Notes under the pieces: generated by a model | Database searches by the model: none | Seen by the model: only the letters and a program-made list of their open reading frames with translations | Told to the model about the DNA's origin: nothing | Origin: JAICLV01 sp036380925 | GTDB lineage: Bacteria; Actinomycetota; Actinomycetes; Acidothermales; Acidothermaceae | Direction of reading: 5' to 3' | Assembly: GCA_036380925.1 (NCBI GenBank) | Contig: DASVDW010000051.1 | Coordinates: 1 to 23,055 of the forward strand | Length of the DNA stretch: 23,055 nucleotides | Translations under genes and position numbers: made by a program | Part shown: positions 1-7,952 of the stretch, one piece after another | How positions within the stretch are numbered: the first letter of the stretch is position 1 | Layout of the letters: the number at the start of each line of letters is the position of its first letter

Positions 1-570
1 TTCGCGGCGAACATGCTCTTCGAAATGGCGCGGATGAGCGTCGATGACGGCTTGGTGATGCAGATCCACCCTGGCGTGATGCGGGACCACGATTCGCAGA
101 TCGCCGCCACCTTCGGCCCCGACGTCGGGTTCGACGTCCCACTGCCGGTCGACTTCGCGCGGGGCCTGCGCCCGTTGCTGCAGGCATTCGGCCGTGATCC
201 CCGCTTTCACTGCGTGGTCTTCACCATCGACGAGACGACCTACTCGCGTGAGCTCACGCCCCTCGCCGGCGTGTATCCCGCGCTGCGGCTCGGCGTGCCG
301 TGGTGGTTCCTGGACGCCCCTCATGCCATGCTGCGGTTCCGCGAGGCGATCACCGAGACCGCGGGCTTCTACAACACCGCGGGCTTCGTCGACGACACCC
401 GCGCGTTCACCTCAATTCCGGCCCGCCACGACGTCGCGCGTCGCGTGGACGCGACGTACCTCGCCCAGCAAGTCGCCAGCGGCCTGCTCGGTCTCGACGA
501 GGCGATCGAGATAGCGGTCGACCTCACCGTCACGATCCCGCGCGAGGCCTACCCGCCGCTGAAAGGCTGA
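1..570 (+). CDS. uxaC: Glucuronate (uronate) isomerase, C-terminal part
   Basis: The frame is open from the first base, so the gene is cut by the window edge; about 189 residues are visible. UxaC converts D-glucuronate to D-fructuronate (or galacturonate to tagaturonate) in the cytoplasm, the first step of hexuronate breakdown. The visible part has the family's C-terminal features: a VMQIHPG segment followed by R and D residues, a GVPWWF segment that matches the family's G-x-x-W-W-F, and the VDDTRAFTS stretch corresponding to the family's L-T-D-S-R-S-F-L-S. The internal ATG at 13 is not the natural start. The stop lies 6 bp before the GH5 gene, so the two are probably co-transcribed in a sugar or uronate catabolic operon extending to the left. 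Identification is by motif memory; the active-site half is outside the window. Confidence 0.9.
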   Translation, partial: FAANMLFEMARMSVDDGLVMQIHPGVMRDHDSQIAATFGPDVGFDVPLPVDFARGLRPLLQAFGRDPRFHCVVFTIDETTYSRELTPLAGVYPALRLGVPWWFLDAPHAMLRFREAITETAGFYNTAGFVDDTRAFTSIPARHDVARRVDATYLAQQVASGLLGLDEAIEIAVDLTVTIPREAYPPLKG

Positions 571-576
571 AGCGTC

Positions 577-1974
577 ATGACTGACCCGTCACGAATGCTC
601 CAGGTGTCCGGATCGAGGCTCATCGACGGCGCCGGGCACGTCGTCCAGCTCGCCGGCGTGGGGCTTGGCGGCTGGATGAACATGGAGAACTTCATCACCG
701 GCTTCCCGTCGACAGAGTCCTTGCAGCGAGCCGCGCTGCGCGATGTGCTCGGCGAAGCCGGGTACCAACGTTTCTTCGACCGTTTCCTCACCGACTTCTT
801 CGGCGACGCCGACGCCGCCTTCCTGGCGTCAATCGGTGTGAACGCGCTGCGCGTGCCGTTCAGCTACCGCCATTTCGAGGACGACGACAACCCGTTCGTG
901 ATCAAGGAAGAGGGGTTCCGCACGCTCGATCTCGTCGTCGACACCTGCGCGCGTCACAAGATCTACGCGATCCTGGACCTGCACGCGGCCCCGGGCGCGC
1001 AAAACCAGCACTGGCACAGCGACAACCGCACCCATGTGGCCGCGTTCTGGCAGCACCGCCACTTCCGGGATCGCGTGGTGCACCTGTGGGAGGCGCTGGC
1101 CGAGCACTACCGCGACAATCCTTGGGTGGCGGGCTACAACCCGCTCAACGAGCCGGCCGACCCGAGCGGCACGGTGATCACCGCGTTCTACCGCCGGCTG
1201 GAGCGGGCGATCCGCGCGATCGACGCGCACCACGTGCTCTTCCTCGACGCAAACCGCTACTCGACTGACTTCTCAATCTTCAAAGAACCGTTCGACAACG
1301 TCGTCTACACCGCTCACGACTACGCGCTGCCGGGCATCGCGGCGACCGGTGTGTACCCGGGGACGACGCGCGGCGAGCGCTTCGACCGCGGCGTCGTCGA
1401 GACGTCGTTTCTCCGCCGCACCGAGTTCTCGCGGAACACCGGAACACCCATCTGGATCGGCGAGTTCGGGCCGATCTACACCGGCGATCCGGCGCGCGAC
1501 GAGGGCCGTTATCGGATGCTGCAGGACCAACTGGAGATCTATCAGGAGCATGAGGCGAGTTGGTCGCTGTGGACCTACAAGGACGTCGGCCTGCAGGGGC
1601 TGGTCTACCTGCCGTCCTCCAACGCCTACGTCAAGCGCATCAGGCCGGCGCTAGACAAGAAGATCCGCCTCGGCGCCGACTCATGGGGCGGCGACGACGC
1701 GCGAGTGCGCGACATCCTCGACCCAGTCGAAACTCTGTTCGCCAGGGAATTCCCCGACTTCACGCCATACCCGTGGGGACAACGGCAGTGGATCGCCACC
1801 CTCGTGCGCAACATCTTGCTGGCCGAGCCGCTCGTCGACGACTTCGCGCGCTGCTTCGAGGGCGTGAGCGCGGACGAAGCGGAGGAGCTTGCGGCTTGCT
1901 TCGCGTTCGACAAGTGCGTGCAACGCGACGATTTGGCCAACCTGCTGCGTCGACAGCTAGCCGTGTCCGCCTGA
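577..1974 (+). CDS. Glycoside hydrolase family 5 protein, probably cytoplasmic
   Basis: The protein has 465 residues with GH5 (cellulase/exo-1,3-beta-glucanase-like) signatures. LDLHAAPG lies near residues 134-140, NEP holds the acid/base Glu at E192, HDY is near residue 247, and WIGEFG holds the nucleophile Glu at E296. The N-terminus goes straight into a beta-strand (RLIDGAGHVVQLAGVGLGGW) with no signal peptide or lipobox, so the enzyme should act inside the cell on imported oligosaccharides or glycosides. About 100 extra residues follow the barrel and have no domain I recognise. The ATG at 577 is 6 bp after the uxaC stop and has only a weak Shine-Dalgarno (GAAG), which fits translation coupled to uxaC. 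Exact substrate cannot be told from sequence. Confidence 0.88.
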   Translation: MTDPSRMLQVSGSRLIDGAGHVVQLAGVGLGGWMNMENFITGFPSTESLQRAALRDVLGEAGYQRFFDRFLTDFFGDADAAFLASIGVNALRVPFSYRHFEDDDNPFVIKEEGFRTLDLVVDTCARHKIYAILDLHAAPGAQNQHWHSDNRTHVAAFWQHRHFRDRVVHLWEALAEHYRDNPWVAGYNPLNEPADPSGTVITAFYRRLERAIRAIDAHHVLFLDANRYSTDFSIFKEPFDNVVYTAHDYALPGIAATGVYPGTTRGERFDRGVVETSFLRRTEFSRNTGTPIWIGEFGPIYTGDPARDEGRYRMLQDQLEIYQEHEASWSLWTYKDVGLQGLVYLPSSNAYVKRIRPALDKKIRLGADSWGGDDARVRDILDPVETLFAREFPDFTPYPWGQRQWIATLVRNILLAEPLVDDFARCFEGVSADEAEELAACFAFDKCVQRDDLANLLRRQLAVSA

Positions 1975-2131
1975 GAGGCAGCTCACATTTCGGCTCGCCG
2001 ATGGTCCAGATCTCGTAGTTCAACCTGATTATTCGCGGCGTTTTCACTTCTGCGGTTCACCGCGCTGGCCGAAACTTCGGATGTCCTCGCCTCAGTGCGC
2101 CCCCGCAAAGTGATCGGGATGTGTCGCGACC

Positions 2132-3646
2132 GTGCTCCTGTCCGGCGACGCGGCACCGCCATCGCGCCGCCTGCGGCTTGCGCTGCCGCGCATGCTGCGC
2201 GCCCTGGCTCATCGCGACTATCGGCTGTGGGCGCTCGCCGATCTCATTTCGACCGTCGGCTCGTGGATGCAGCTCATCGCGCAGAACTGGATGGTGCTGC
2301 AGCTCACCCACTCTCCCGCCCAGCTTGGCATCACGGTCGCCGTGCAGTCGGCGCCGACCCTCGTGCTTGGCATGTGGGGTGGCAACCTCGTCGACCGGCT
2401 GCCGCGCAGGCCGCTGCTCATCGCGACGCAGGCCTTCTTCGCCGTCCTGGCGCTGGTCTTGGCGGGGACGACGGCAATCGGCGCGCTCAACATTTGGGTC
2501 ATCTGGACGACCGCGCTTTTGACCGGCTTGGCGACGACGGTCAACACGCCCGCGGTCGGCGCGCTGTGTGCGGAAATGGTGCCGGTTGAAGACCTCGGAA
2601 ACGCGATCGCACTCGGTGCGGCGACCAGCTCCACCGGCCGAATGCTCGGCCTGGCGTGCGCTGGTTGGGTCGTCGCGGCGTGTGGCGCGCAGACGGCCTT
2701 CGCGTTCAACGCGCTGTCCTTCGTCGCGGTCATCGTCGCGCTGCTCCGGATGCGCACAAAGTTCTCGGCTCGCCGCGTCGATAAGAACGAGTCGGACGGC
2801 GCGCTGCGCGGCCTGCGCTACATCACGAGGTCGCGCAACCTGCTCGGCCTGCTGGCGCTTTGCTTCGTGCTGTCCAGCTTCGGCCGCAATTTCCAGGTGA
2901 CCATGGCGGCGATGGTCGACGGGCCGCTGCATGGCGGCGCCGAGGCCTACGGCGTGTTGTCGACGGTCTTCGCGGTCGGCACGGTCGTCGGCGCTGTTGT
3001 CGCGGCACGGAGCCGTTCGCTGAACGTCAAGACGCTGCTGGTGGCGGGCGGCGGGGCCGCTGCGCTGCAATCGCTGTCATCGATCGCGCCCACGACGATG
3101 GCATTCGCCTGCACCATGGCCCCGATCGCCGTCGGCGCGGTGGTTGTCGACACGGCCTCCGGATACCTGGTGCAGACGCGAAGCGATCCGGCATTCCGCG
3201 GCCGGGTGTTGGCCGCGGCCGCGTTGGTGTCCGCAGCTGCCGGAGCCGCTGGCGGCCCCATACTCGGCTGGATCGCCGGTTCGTTCGGCGCCCGGGCGTC
3301 CCTCGCGGTCGGAGGCGTTGTGGCGCTGGTCGCTGTGCTGGGTTGCGCCCTCGTTCGGGACAATTCGGCGCTTCGTCGCCTTGACCGGTTCACCACCCGC
3401 GTCGCGCGGCCGCACCGCGAATGTCGAGTGGTCGCGCCACGACATCGAACCCAACCCGCGGCGAGGCTTCGTCGGCACGTTCGAAACCGCTCCTCCAAGG
3501 GAACGGATCACCAGCCGTGGTTGAGGTACCGCGGCGGGGAGGGGCCTTGGACGAGCAGACGGCGACCGGCTACGAGCGATCCGTCAGCGAGGGCGAGACT
3601 CGACTTCACCGATCGTGGCCCGCGCTCCTCGCGACCGGCGCCGTAG
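2132..3646 (+). CDS. MFS transporter (MFS_3/EntS-like exporter), 3' end possibly frameshifted
   Basis: The open frame gives 504 residues. Residues ~20-415 form a 12-helix major facilitator. The start ALAHRDYRLWALADLIS, then the TVGSWMQLIAQNW segment and loop GGNLVDRLPRRP, are typical of the MFS_3/enterobactin-exporter type that exports small molecules or drugs. GTG at 2132 is the longest start; ATG at 2192 (MLRALAHRDYR) is a more typical start. After about residue 420 the reading becomes arginine-rich with A/T third positions and runs 130 bp into the next gene. Between about 3395 and 3524 the +1 frame instead shows G/C third positions and a plausible C-terminus ending at TGA 3522-3524. That stop overlaps the GTG start of the next gene. 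The true C-terminus is therefore uncertain (genuine frameshift or sequencing error). Confidence 0.82.
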   Translation: MLLSGDAAPPSRRLRLALPRMLRALAHRDYRLWALADLISTVGSWMQLIAQNWMVLQLTHSPAQLGITVAVQSAPTLVLGMWGGNLVDRLPRRPLLIATQAFFAVLALVLAGTTAIGALNIWVIWTTALLTGLATTVNTPAVGALCAEMVPVEDLGNAIALGAATSSTGRMLGLACAGWVVAACGAQTAFAFNALSFVAVIVALLRMRTKFSARRVDKNESDGALRGLRYITRSRNLLGLLALCFVLSSFGRNFQVTMAAMVDGPLHGGAEAYGVLSTVFAVGTVVGAVVAARSRSLNVKTLLVAGGGAAALQSLSSIAPTTMAFACTMAPIAVGAVVVDTASGYLVQTRSDPAFRGRVLAAAALVSAAAGAAGGPILGWIAGSFGARASLAVGGVVALVAVLGCALVRDNSALRRLDRFTTRVARPHRECRVVAPRHRTQPAARLRRHVRNRSSKGTDHQPWLRYRGGEGPWTSRRRPATSDPSARARLDFTDRGPRSSRPAP

Positions 3647-4317
3647 GCGGTATCGACGTAAGCATGGGCGTGCTCGCCTATTTCCTGGTCGAGCACGACA
3701 CGCATAGCAAAGCGCTCGCGTCCCTCGCGTTCGGCATTGGGTTCATCGCGCTCACACTCGCGAACAGCGAGCTGTTCACCGAGAACTTCCTTGTCCCAAT
3801 CGCTGCGATGACCGCGCGCCGCGCGGGATTCGCCGCACTGTCACGACTTTGGGTGACGACTGCGCTGACCAACATCGGCGCGGGCTGGGTTATGATGGCC
3901 TTCGTCGCAGGCGGGTTCCCGACTCTGCGCACCACGGCGGTGACGGCGGGCGAGGCCTATGACACCGCCGGCATTGGCTGGCACAGCTTCGCGTTGGCCG
4001 TTCTCGGGGGCGTGGCCATCACCTTGATGACGTGGATGGAACACAGCAACGACTCGGTCGTCGCGCACATGGTCGCAGCGATCGCGATGGCGTTTGTGCT
4101 TGCCATCGGATCGCTGCATCACGCAATCATCCTCTCGCTCACCATGTTCGCGGCGCTCATCTACGGCGCACCCTTCGGTTACGGCGCGTGGGCGGCGGCG
4201 GCCGGGTGGGCCGCGTTAGGCAACGTGATCGGCGGAATCGGCCTGGTGACCGCGCTGCGCCTGTTGCAGGCGGGACAAAAAGTCGTCGAGGAGCGTCGGG
4301 CGTCGGCCGGGGCTTGA
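3517..4317 (+). CDS. Formate/nitrite transporter (FNT) family protein
   Basis: A six-helix channel of the FNT family (FocA, NirC, YfdC). Members move small anions such as formate, nitrite or hydrosulfide across the inner membrane as pentamers. Diagnostic segments are NSELFTENFL after helix 2, a membrane His in GSLHHAIILS, and the closing GNVIGGIGLVTALRL helix. The layout resembles the YfdC branch more than classical FocA, so the substrate is unknown. The start is uncertain. GTG 3517 would overlap the TGA of the reframed upstream MFS gene and has AAGGGA 14 nt upstream; TTG 3547 has GGAGG only 4 nt upstream; the membrane part begins near 3620. The open frame also reaches ATG 3421, but that stretch reads poorly. 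The gene overlaps or abuts the MFS gene and probably shares its transcript. Confidence 0.85.
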   Translation: MVEVPRRGGALDEQTATGYERSVSEGETRLHRSWPALLATGAVGGIDVSMGVLAYFLVEHDTHSKALASLAFGIGFIALTLANSELFTENFLVPIAAMTARRAGFAALSRLWVTTALTNIGAGWVMMAFVAGGFPTLRTTAVTAGEAYDTAGIGWHSFALAVLGGVAITLMTWMEHSNDSVVAHMVAAIAMAFVLAIGSLHHAIILSLTMFAALIYGAPFGYGAWAAAAGWAALGNVIGGIGLVTALRLLQAGQKVVEERRASAGA

Positions 4318-4428
4318 CGAGCGGTCGGCGTTAGACGATGCGCGCCGCACACGACCGGCGCCGCCACGTACCGGCCGCCGCAAGCCCTCGTCGACCACGT
4401 CACCGCCCACGTGCGACTCGCATGGCGG

Positions 4429-6369
4429 TCAGTCGAAGCGAACGAGCTCCGCCGGCCGATCTGCGCCGCCGCCGCCAAGCACGCCGCGATTGCCGAGTGG
4501 CCATGGCACGCTCGTCACCATCACGCCCGGCTCGAACAGCAAGCGCGCCTTGAGTCGAAGCGCGGTTTGGTTGTGCAGGCCGTTCTCCCACCACCGCCCG
4601 ACGACGAACTCAGGGATGAACACGGTGACGACGTCGCGAGGGCTCGCGCCCCGCAGTTTCCGGACGTACTCGAGAACCGGCTTCGTCACCTCGCGATACG
4701 GCGAATCGAGGACGACGAGAGGTATGTCGAGGTCCCGCTCGACCCATTGATCCTCGAGGCGCTGTGTGGCGTCGGCGTCCACCCGCACGGTCACCGCCTC
4801 AAGTCGACTCGGCCGGGTGGCCTTGGCGTACGCGATGGCGCGCATGGCGGGCAGGTGCAGCGTCGCGACGAGAACGATGGCGCGGTTGCGTGCTGGCAAC
4901 GCTGGATTGTCGTTGTTCTGCAACGCGATCTCTCGCTCGACGCGGCGGTAGTGACGCCGCACCGACTTCATGCCGACGAACAGCGCGCCCATGGCGAGGA
5001 TCGCGAGCCACGCGCCCTCTGGCACTTTGGTGGCGATGACCACGACCAGCACCAGGCAGGTCGCCCCAGCACCGACGGCATTGATGACTCGCGCGGCCTT
5101 GATCCGGTGTCGTTCGGCCGACGACAACGTCGGCCGGGAACGAAGTTCCCGCCCCCAATGGCGCACCATGCCGGCCTGGCTCAGTGTGAAGCTCGTGAAC
5201 ACGCCGATGATGTACAGCTGGATGAGCTTGTCGATGTTCGCGTCGAATCCGATGATCAGCGCTATCGCACAACCGCCTAAGAGCAGAATCCCGTTGCTGA
5301 ACACCAGCTTGTCCCCGCGCTGCCGCAGTTGCCGAGGCAAAAAATCGCGTTCCGCCAAGATCGACGACAGCACCGGAAAGCCGTTGAACGCCGTGTTCGC
5401 CGCCAGCACGAGAATCGCCGCCGTCGCGCCCTGGAACAGGTAGAACAGCGTGTCATGCCGGCCGAAGACTCCGGCCGCGACCTGCGAAATCACCGACGGA
5501 TTGCCGTCTGGCTGGGCGTGTGCGTTCATGACGCGAGCGAGCACGGTGATACCCGCGAACATGCTGATGGCGATGACGCCCATGGCGGCCAAGGTGCGCG
5601 CCGCGTTCCGCGCCTTCGGCGTCCGAAATGCCGGAACGCCGTTGCTGATCGCCTCCACGCCGGTCAACGCCGTGCAGCCCGACGCGAACGCTCGCGCCAA
5701 CAAGAAGAAGGTGAAGAGTCCACCGGTGCGTGCGGTCCGCACGACCGACTGGTCCGCTGTCGACGCGGACGGCAAATGGCTGCCGCCCAGCTTTGCGGCA
5801 GCCACGGCGAACATCACGAACGTGAGGAGCACGAAAGCGTACGTCGGGATCGCGAACGCGCGCCCCGACTCGCGCACACCCCTCAGGTTGACCACCATCA
5901 AGACGACGGCGAACGCCACTGACAACGCCACCGCGTCGTGCCGCAGCGACGGCGCGCTGCTGGTGATGGCCACGACTCCCGCGACGATTGAGACCGCCAC
6001 CGTCATGACGTAATCAACGAGCAACGCGCTTGCGGCCGTGAGCGCCGCCGGTTCGCCAAAGTTGTCGAGCGACACGGCGAACGCGCCTCCGCCGCCTGGA
6101 TAAGCCCGGCAGGTTTGCCGGTACGACAAGACCACGATCGCCATCAGCGCCGCGATCGCGATGGCGACCCACTTCGCATACCCGAGAAAGACCGCGCCGC
6201 CAAGGGCCGCGACGAGGACGATCTCCTCCGTCGCGTACGCGACGGAGGACAGCGGGTCGGAGGCAAAGATGGGCAACGCCAGCCACTTGGGCAGCAACGT
6301 CTCGTGGAGCTGGTGCGTCTGCAGCGGACGACCGACCAACACCCGCTTGAGCCCAAGTTGCACTGTCAC
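4429..6369 (-). CDS. kimA: KimA-type high-affinity potassium importer (APC superfamily)
   Basis: The 646-residue protein aligns end to end with remembered Bacillus subtilis KimA (YdaO), a homodimeric K+/H+ symporter. Segments assigned to K+ binding in that protein are present: ASDPLSSVAYATEE (D38, Y45), LLVDYVMTVAVS (Y120, T123, S127), TALTGVEAISN (T236, E239) and LYIIGVFTSFTLSQ. Twelve membrane helices are followed from about residue 450 by the cytoplasmic dimerisation domain with a YAK...V-VDAD core and the HNQTALRLKARL segment. GTG at 6369 is chosen; a GTG two codons later is possible, and no strong RBS is visible. The gene faces away from kdpD/kdpE across 143 bp, which suggests K+-responsive control. 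In Firmicutes KimA is controlled by c-di-AMP; I saw no ydaO riboswitch in this leader. Confidence 0.92.
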   Translation of the reverse strand: MTVQLGLKRVLVGRPLQTHQLHETLLPKWLALPIFASDPLSSVAYATEEIVLVAALGGAVFLGYAKWVAIAIAALMAIVVLSYRQTCRAYPGGGGAFAVSLDNFGEPAALTAASALLVDYVMTVAVSIVAGVVAITSSAPSLRHDAVALSVAFAVVLMVVNLRGVRESGRAFAIPTYAFVLLTFVMFAVAAAKLGGSHLPSASTADQSVVRTARTGGLFTFFLLARAFASGCTALTGVEAISNGVPAFRTPKARNAARTLAAMGVIAISMFAGITVLARVMNAHAQPDGNPSVISQVAAGVFGRHDTLFYLFQGATAAILVLAANTAFNGFPVLSSILAERDFLPRQLRQRGDKLVFSNGILLLGGCAIALIIGFDANIDKLIQLYIIGVFTSFTLSQAGMVRHWGRELRSRPTLSSAERHRIKAARVINAVGAGATCLVLVVVIATKVPEGAWLAILAMGALFVGMKSVRRHYRRVEREIALQNNDNPALPARNRAIVLVATLHLPAMRAIAYAKATRPSRLEAVTVRVDADATQRLEDQWVERDLDIPLVVLDSPYREVTKPVLEYVRKLRGASPRDVVTVFIPEFVVGRWWENGLHNQTALRLKARLLFEPGVMVTSVPWPLGNRGVLGGGGADRPAELVRFD

Positions 6370-6436
6370 ACCTGCGACGCTAGGAGCGGGCGCCCTGCTT
6401 GTCCGTCGTCCAGGCGTGAAGAGCCGCCCTCCAGCC

Positions 6437-6455
6437 GTTAAGGATTCGTCAAGAT
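6437..6455. promoter_or_regulatory. Candidate KdpE operator: direct repeat with 11-bp period
   Basis: GTTAAGGA (6437-6444) and GTCAAGAT (6448-6455) are near-identical half-sites whose starts are 11 bp apart. This is the usual arrangement for OmpR/PhoB-class response regulators such as KdpE, which bind DNA as head-to-tail dimers. The site lies in the only intergenic region shared by kimA and kdpD, about 67 bp from the kimA start and 58 bp from the kdpD start. The repeat is seen directly; its assignment to KdpE is inference. Confidence 0.45.
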
Positions 6456-6512
6456 CAGCGACCGCGTGGGCATCCTTCGCCGGCGTTCGTCAATTGGCGC
6501 GACAATCAGATC

Positions 6513-7952
6513 GTGAGCGCCAGACGCCCAAGCGAACCAACCCCGGACGGCGGAATCGGGGTCGTTCGCCAATTCGCCGGCTTGGCGGCGACCGCCGTCG
6601 TGCTGCCCTCACTCACCGCGGTTCTCGCCGCCGCCCGCGCGCATCTGTCGTTGGCGGACGACGTGCTGGCCTACCTGGTCGCGGTCATCTGCCTCGCCGT
6701 GCTCGGAGGGTTGTGGGCGGCGACCATCGCCGCTGTCGCCAGCAGCCTGCTGCTCAACTGGTACTTCACACCGCCGCTGCACACCTGGACGGTCAGGTCG
6801 ACGCACGACGTGGTGGCCCTTGTTCTTTTCCTCTGCGCCGGGCTCATCGTGGCCGCCGTCGTGCACCGCGCGGCGCGACGCGCCAGCCTCGCCCAGCGGT
6901 CACGCGCCGAGACCCGACTGCTGCTCGATCTCGCGCGCACGGTGCTGGCTGGCGGCGACGACGTGTCCGCCGTCCTCGGGCACTTCCGAACTACCACCGG
7001 CGAGCACGCCGAACTCCTCGAGCGGGTCGGAAACCAGTGGGTGCGAGTCGCCGGCGACCCGATCCCAGCCGACGGAGACGCCCGCGAAACCGCCATCAGG
7101 CACGACCTAAGGCTGCGTTCGACGCGGGCCGCCGGGCCCCCACCGACCGCGAGTGTGCTCGAAGGTTATGGGGCACAGGCCGCCGCCGCGCTCGACCGTG
7201 ATCGGCTGCGCATCAAGGTCGCGCAGGCGGCCAGCCTCGCCGAGTCCGACCGGATACGAGCCGCGTTGCTCGCCGCCCTCAGCCACGATCTGCGCACACC
7301 CCTCGCGTCAATCAAGGCAAGCGTGAGCACGCTGCGCCAGACCGACATCCAGCTGTCGAACGAGGATCGCGCCGATCTGCTCGCGACGGTTGAAGAGGGC
7401 GCCGATCGCCTCGACCGCTTGATCAGCAATCTGCTCGACATGACGCGGGTCAACACCGGCACGCTCCGACCGTCGCTTCGTCCGGTGTCGCTCGACGAGG
7501 TCGCGCCGCTCGTCGTCCGAGACGTGGACGACGGCGAGCGGTTGCGACTTGAGATCGACGAGAAGCTTCCTTTCGTCGTCGCGGACGCCGCTTTGCTGGA
7601 AAGAGCGCTCGCCAACCTGGTCACCAACGCGCTTCGATACTCGCCCCGCGGTTGGCCGCCGGCGCTTCGGGCGCACGTCGCCGGAGATGTCATGCACCTC
7701 GACGTCATCGACCACGGGCCTGGGGTGAGCGACGACGACCGCGCGCGGCTTTTCCAGCCGTTCCAGCAATTCGGCGCCACGCGCAAAGGCTCGGGCGTCG
7801 GGCTCGGATTGGCTGTGGCGAAGGGGTTCGTCGACGCGATGGGCGGACAGCTGCTCGCCGTGCCGACGCTGGGCGGCGGCCTCACCATGCGGGTCGAGTT
7901 GCCCATCGCCGGCTCCGCCACCGTCACAGCGGCCGGAAAGGCGCCGGCATGA
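6513..7952 (+). CDS. kdpD: KdpD-like sensor histidine kinase lacking the N-terminal KdpD/USP domains
   Basis: The 479-residue protein starts directly with the four-helix DUF4118 membrane domain (residues ~20-115, including WYFTPPLHTW, the KdpD hallmark). A GAF-like linker follows (~125-230), then HisKA with the H-box SHDLRTPL (phosphoacceptor H258) and HATPase_c with an N-box NLVTNALRYSP and G-box DHGPGVS...GVGLGLAV. Full-length KdpD is about 850-900 residues. The roughly 400-residue cytoplasmic KdpD and universal-stress-like domains, which sense ions and bind c-di-AMP in some species, are absent. GTG 6513 is taken as the start because the membrane domain follows at once. The stop overlaps the kdpE start by 4 bp (ATGA), so translation is coupled. 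It is expected to phosphorylate the adjacent KdpE. Confidence 0.9.
   Translation: MSARRPSEPTPDGGIGVVRQFAGLAATAVVLPSLTAVLAAARAHLSLADDVLAYLVAVICLAVLGGLWAATIAAVASSLLLNWYFTPPLHTWTVRSTHDVVALVLFLCAGLIVAAVVHRAARRASLAQRSRAETRLLLDLARTVLAGGDDVSAVLGHFRTTTGEHAELLERVGNQWVRVAGDPIPADGDARETAIRHDLRLRSTRAAGPPPTASVLEGYGAQAAAALDRDRLRIKVAQAASLAESDRIRAALLAALSHDLRTPLASIKASVSTLRQTDIQLSNEDRADLLATVEEGADRLDRLISNLLDMTRVNTGTLRPSLRPVSLDEVAPLVVRDVDDGERLRLEIDEKLPFVVADAALLERALANLVTNALRYSPRGWPPALRAHVAGDVMHLDVIDHGPGVSDDDRARLFQPFQQFGATRKGSGVGLGLAVAKGFVDAMGGQLLAVPTLGGGLTMRVELPIAGSATVTAAGKAPA

Noticed and set aside
2057..3070. 337-codon open frame antisense to the MFS gene
   Set aside because: Low-complexity Arg/Gln/Asp-rich translation with no recognisable fold; shadow of the transporter.
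4318..4428. Terminator between the convergent FNT and kimA genes
   Set aside because: The 111 bp are GC-rich with short imperfect repeats, but no clear stem with a U-tract could be supported.
4411..5280. 289-codon + strand open frame antisense to kimA
   Set aside because: Shadow of the strongly supported kimA gene; no domain signal.
6370..6512. ydaO (c-di-AMP) riboswitch in the kimA leader
   Set aside because: KimA is riboswitch-controlled in Bacillus, but I could not find the ydaO core strings here, and the 143-bp space is shared with the kdpD promoter. A covariance-model search would settle it.
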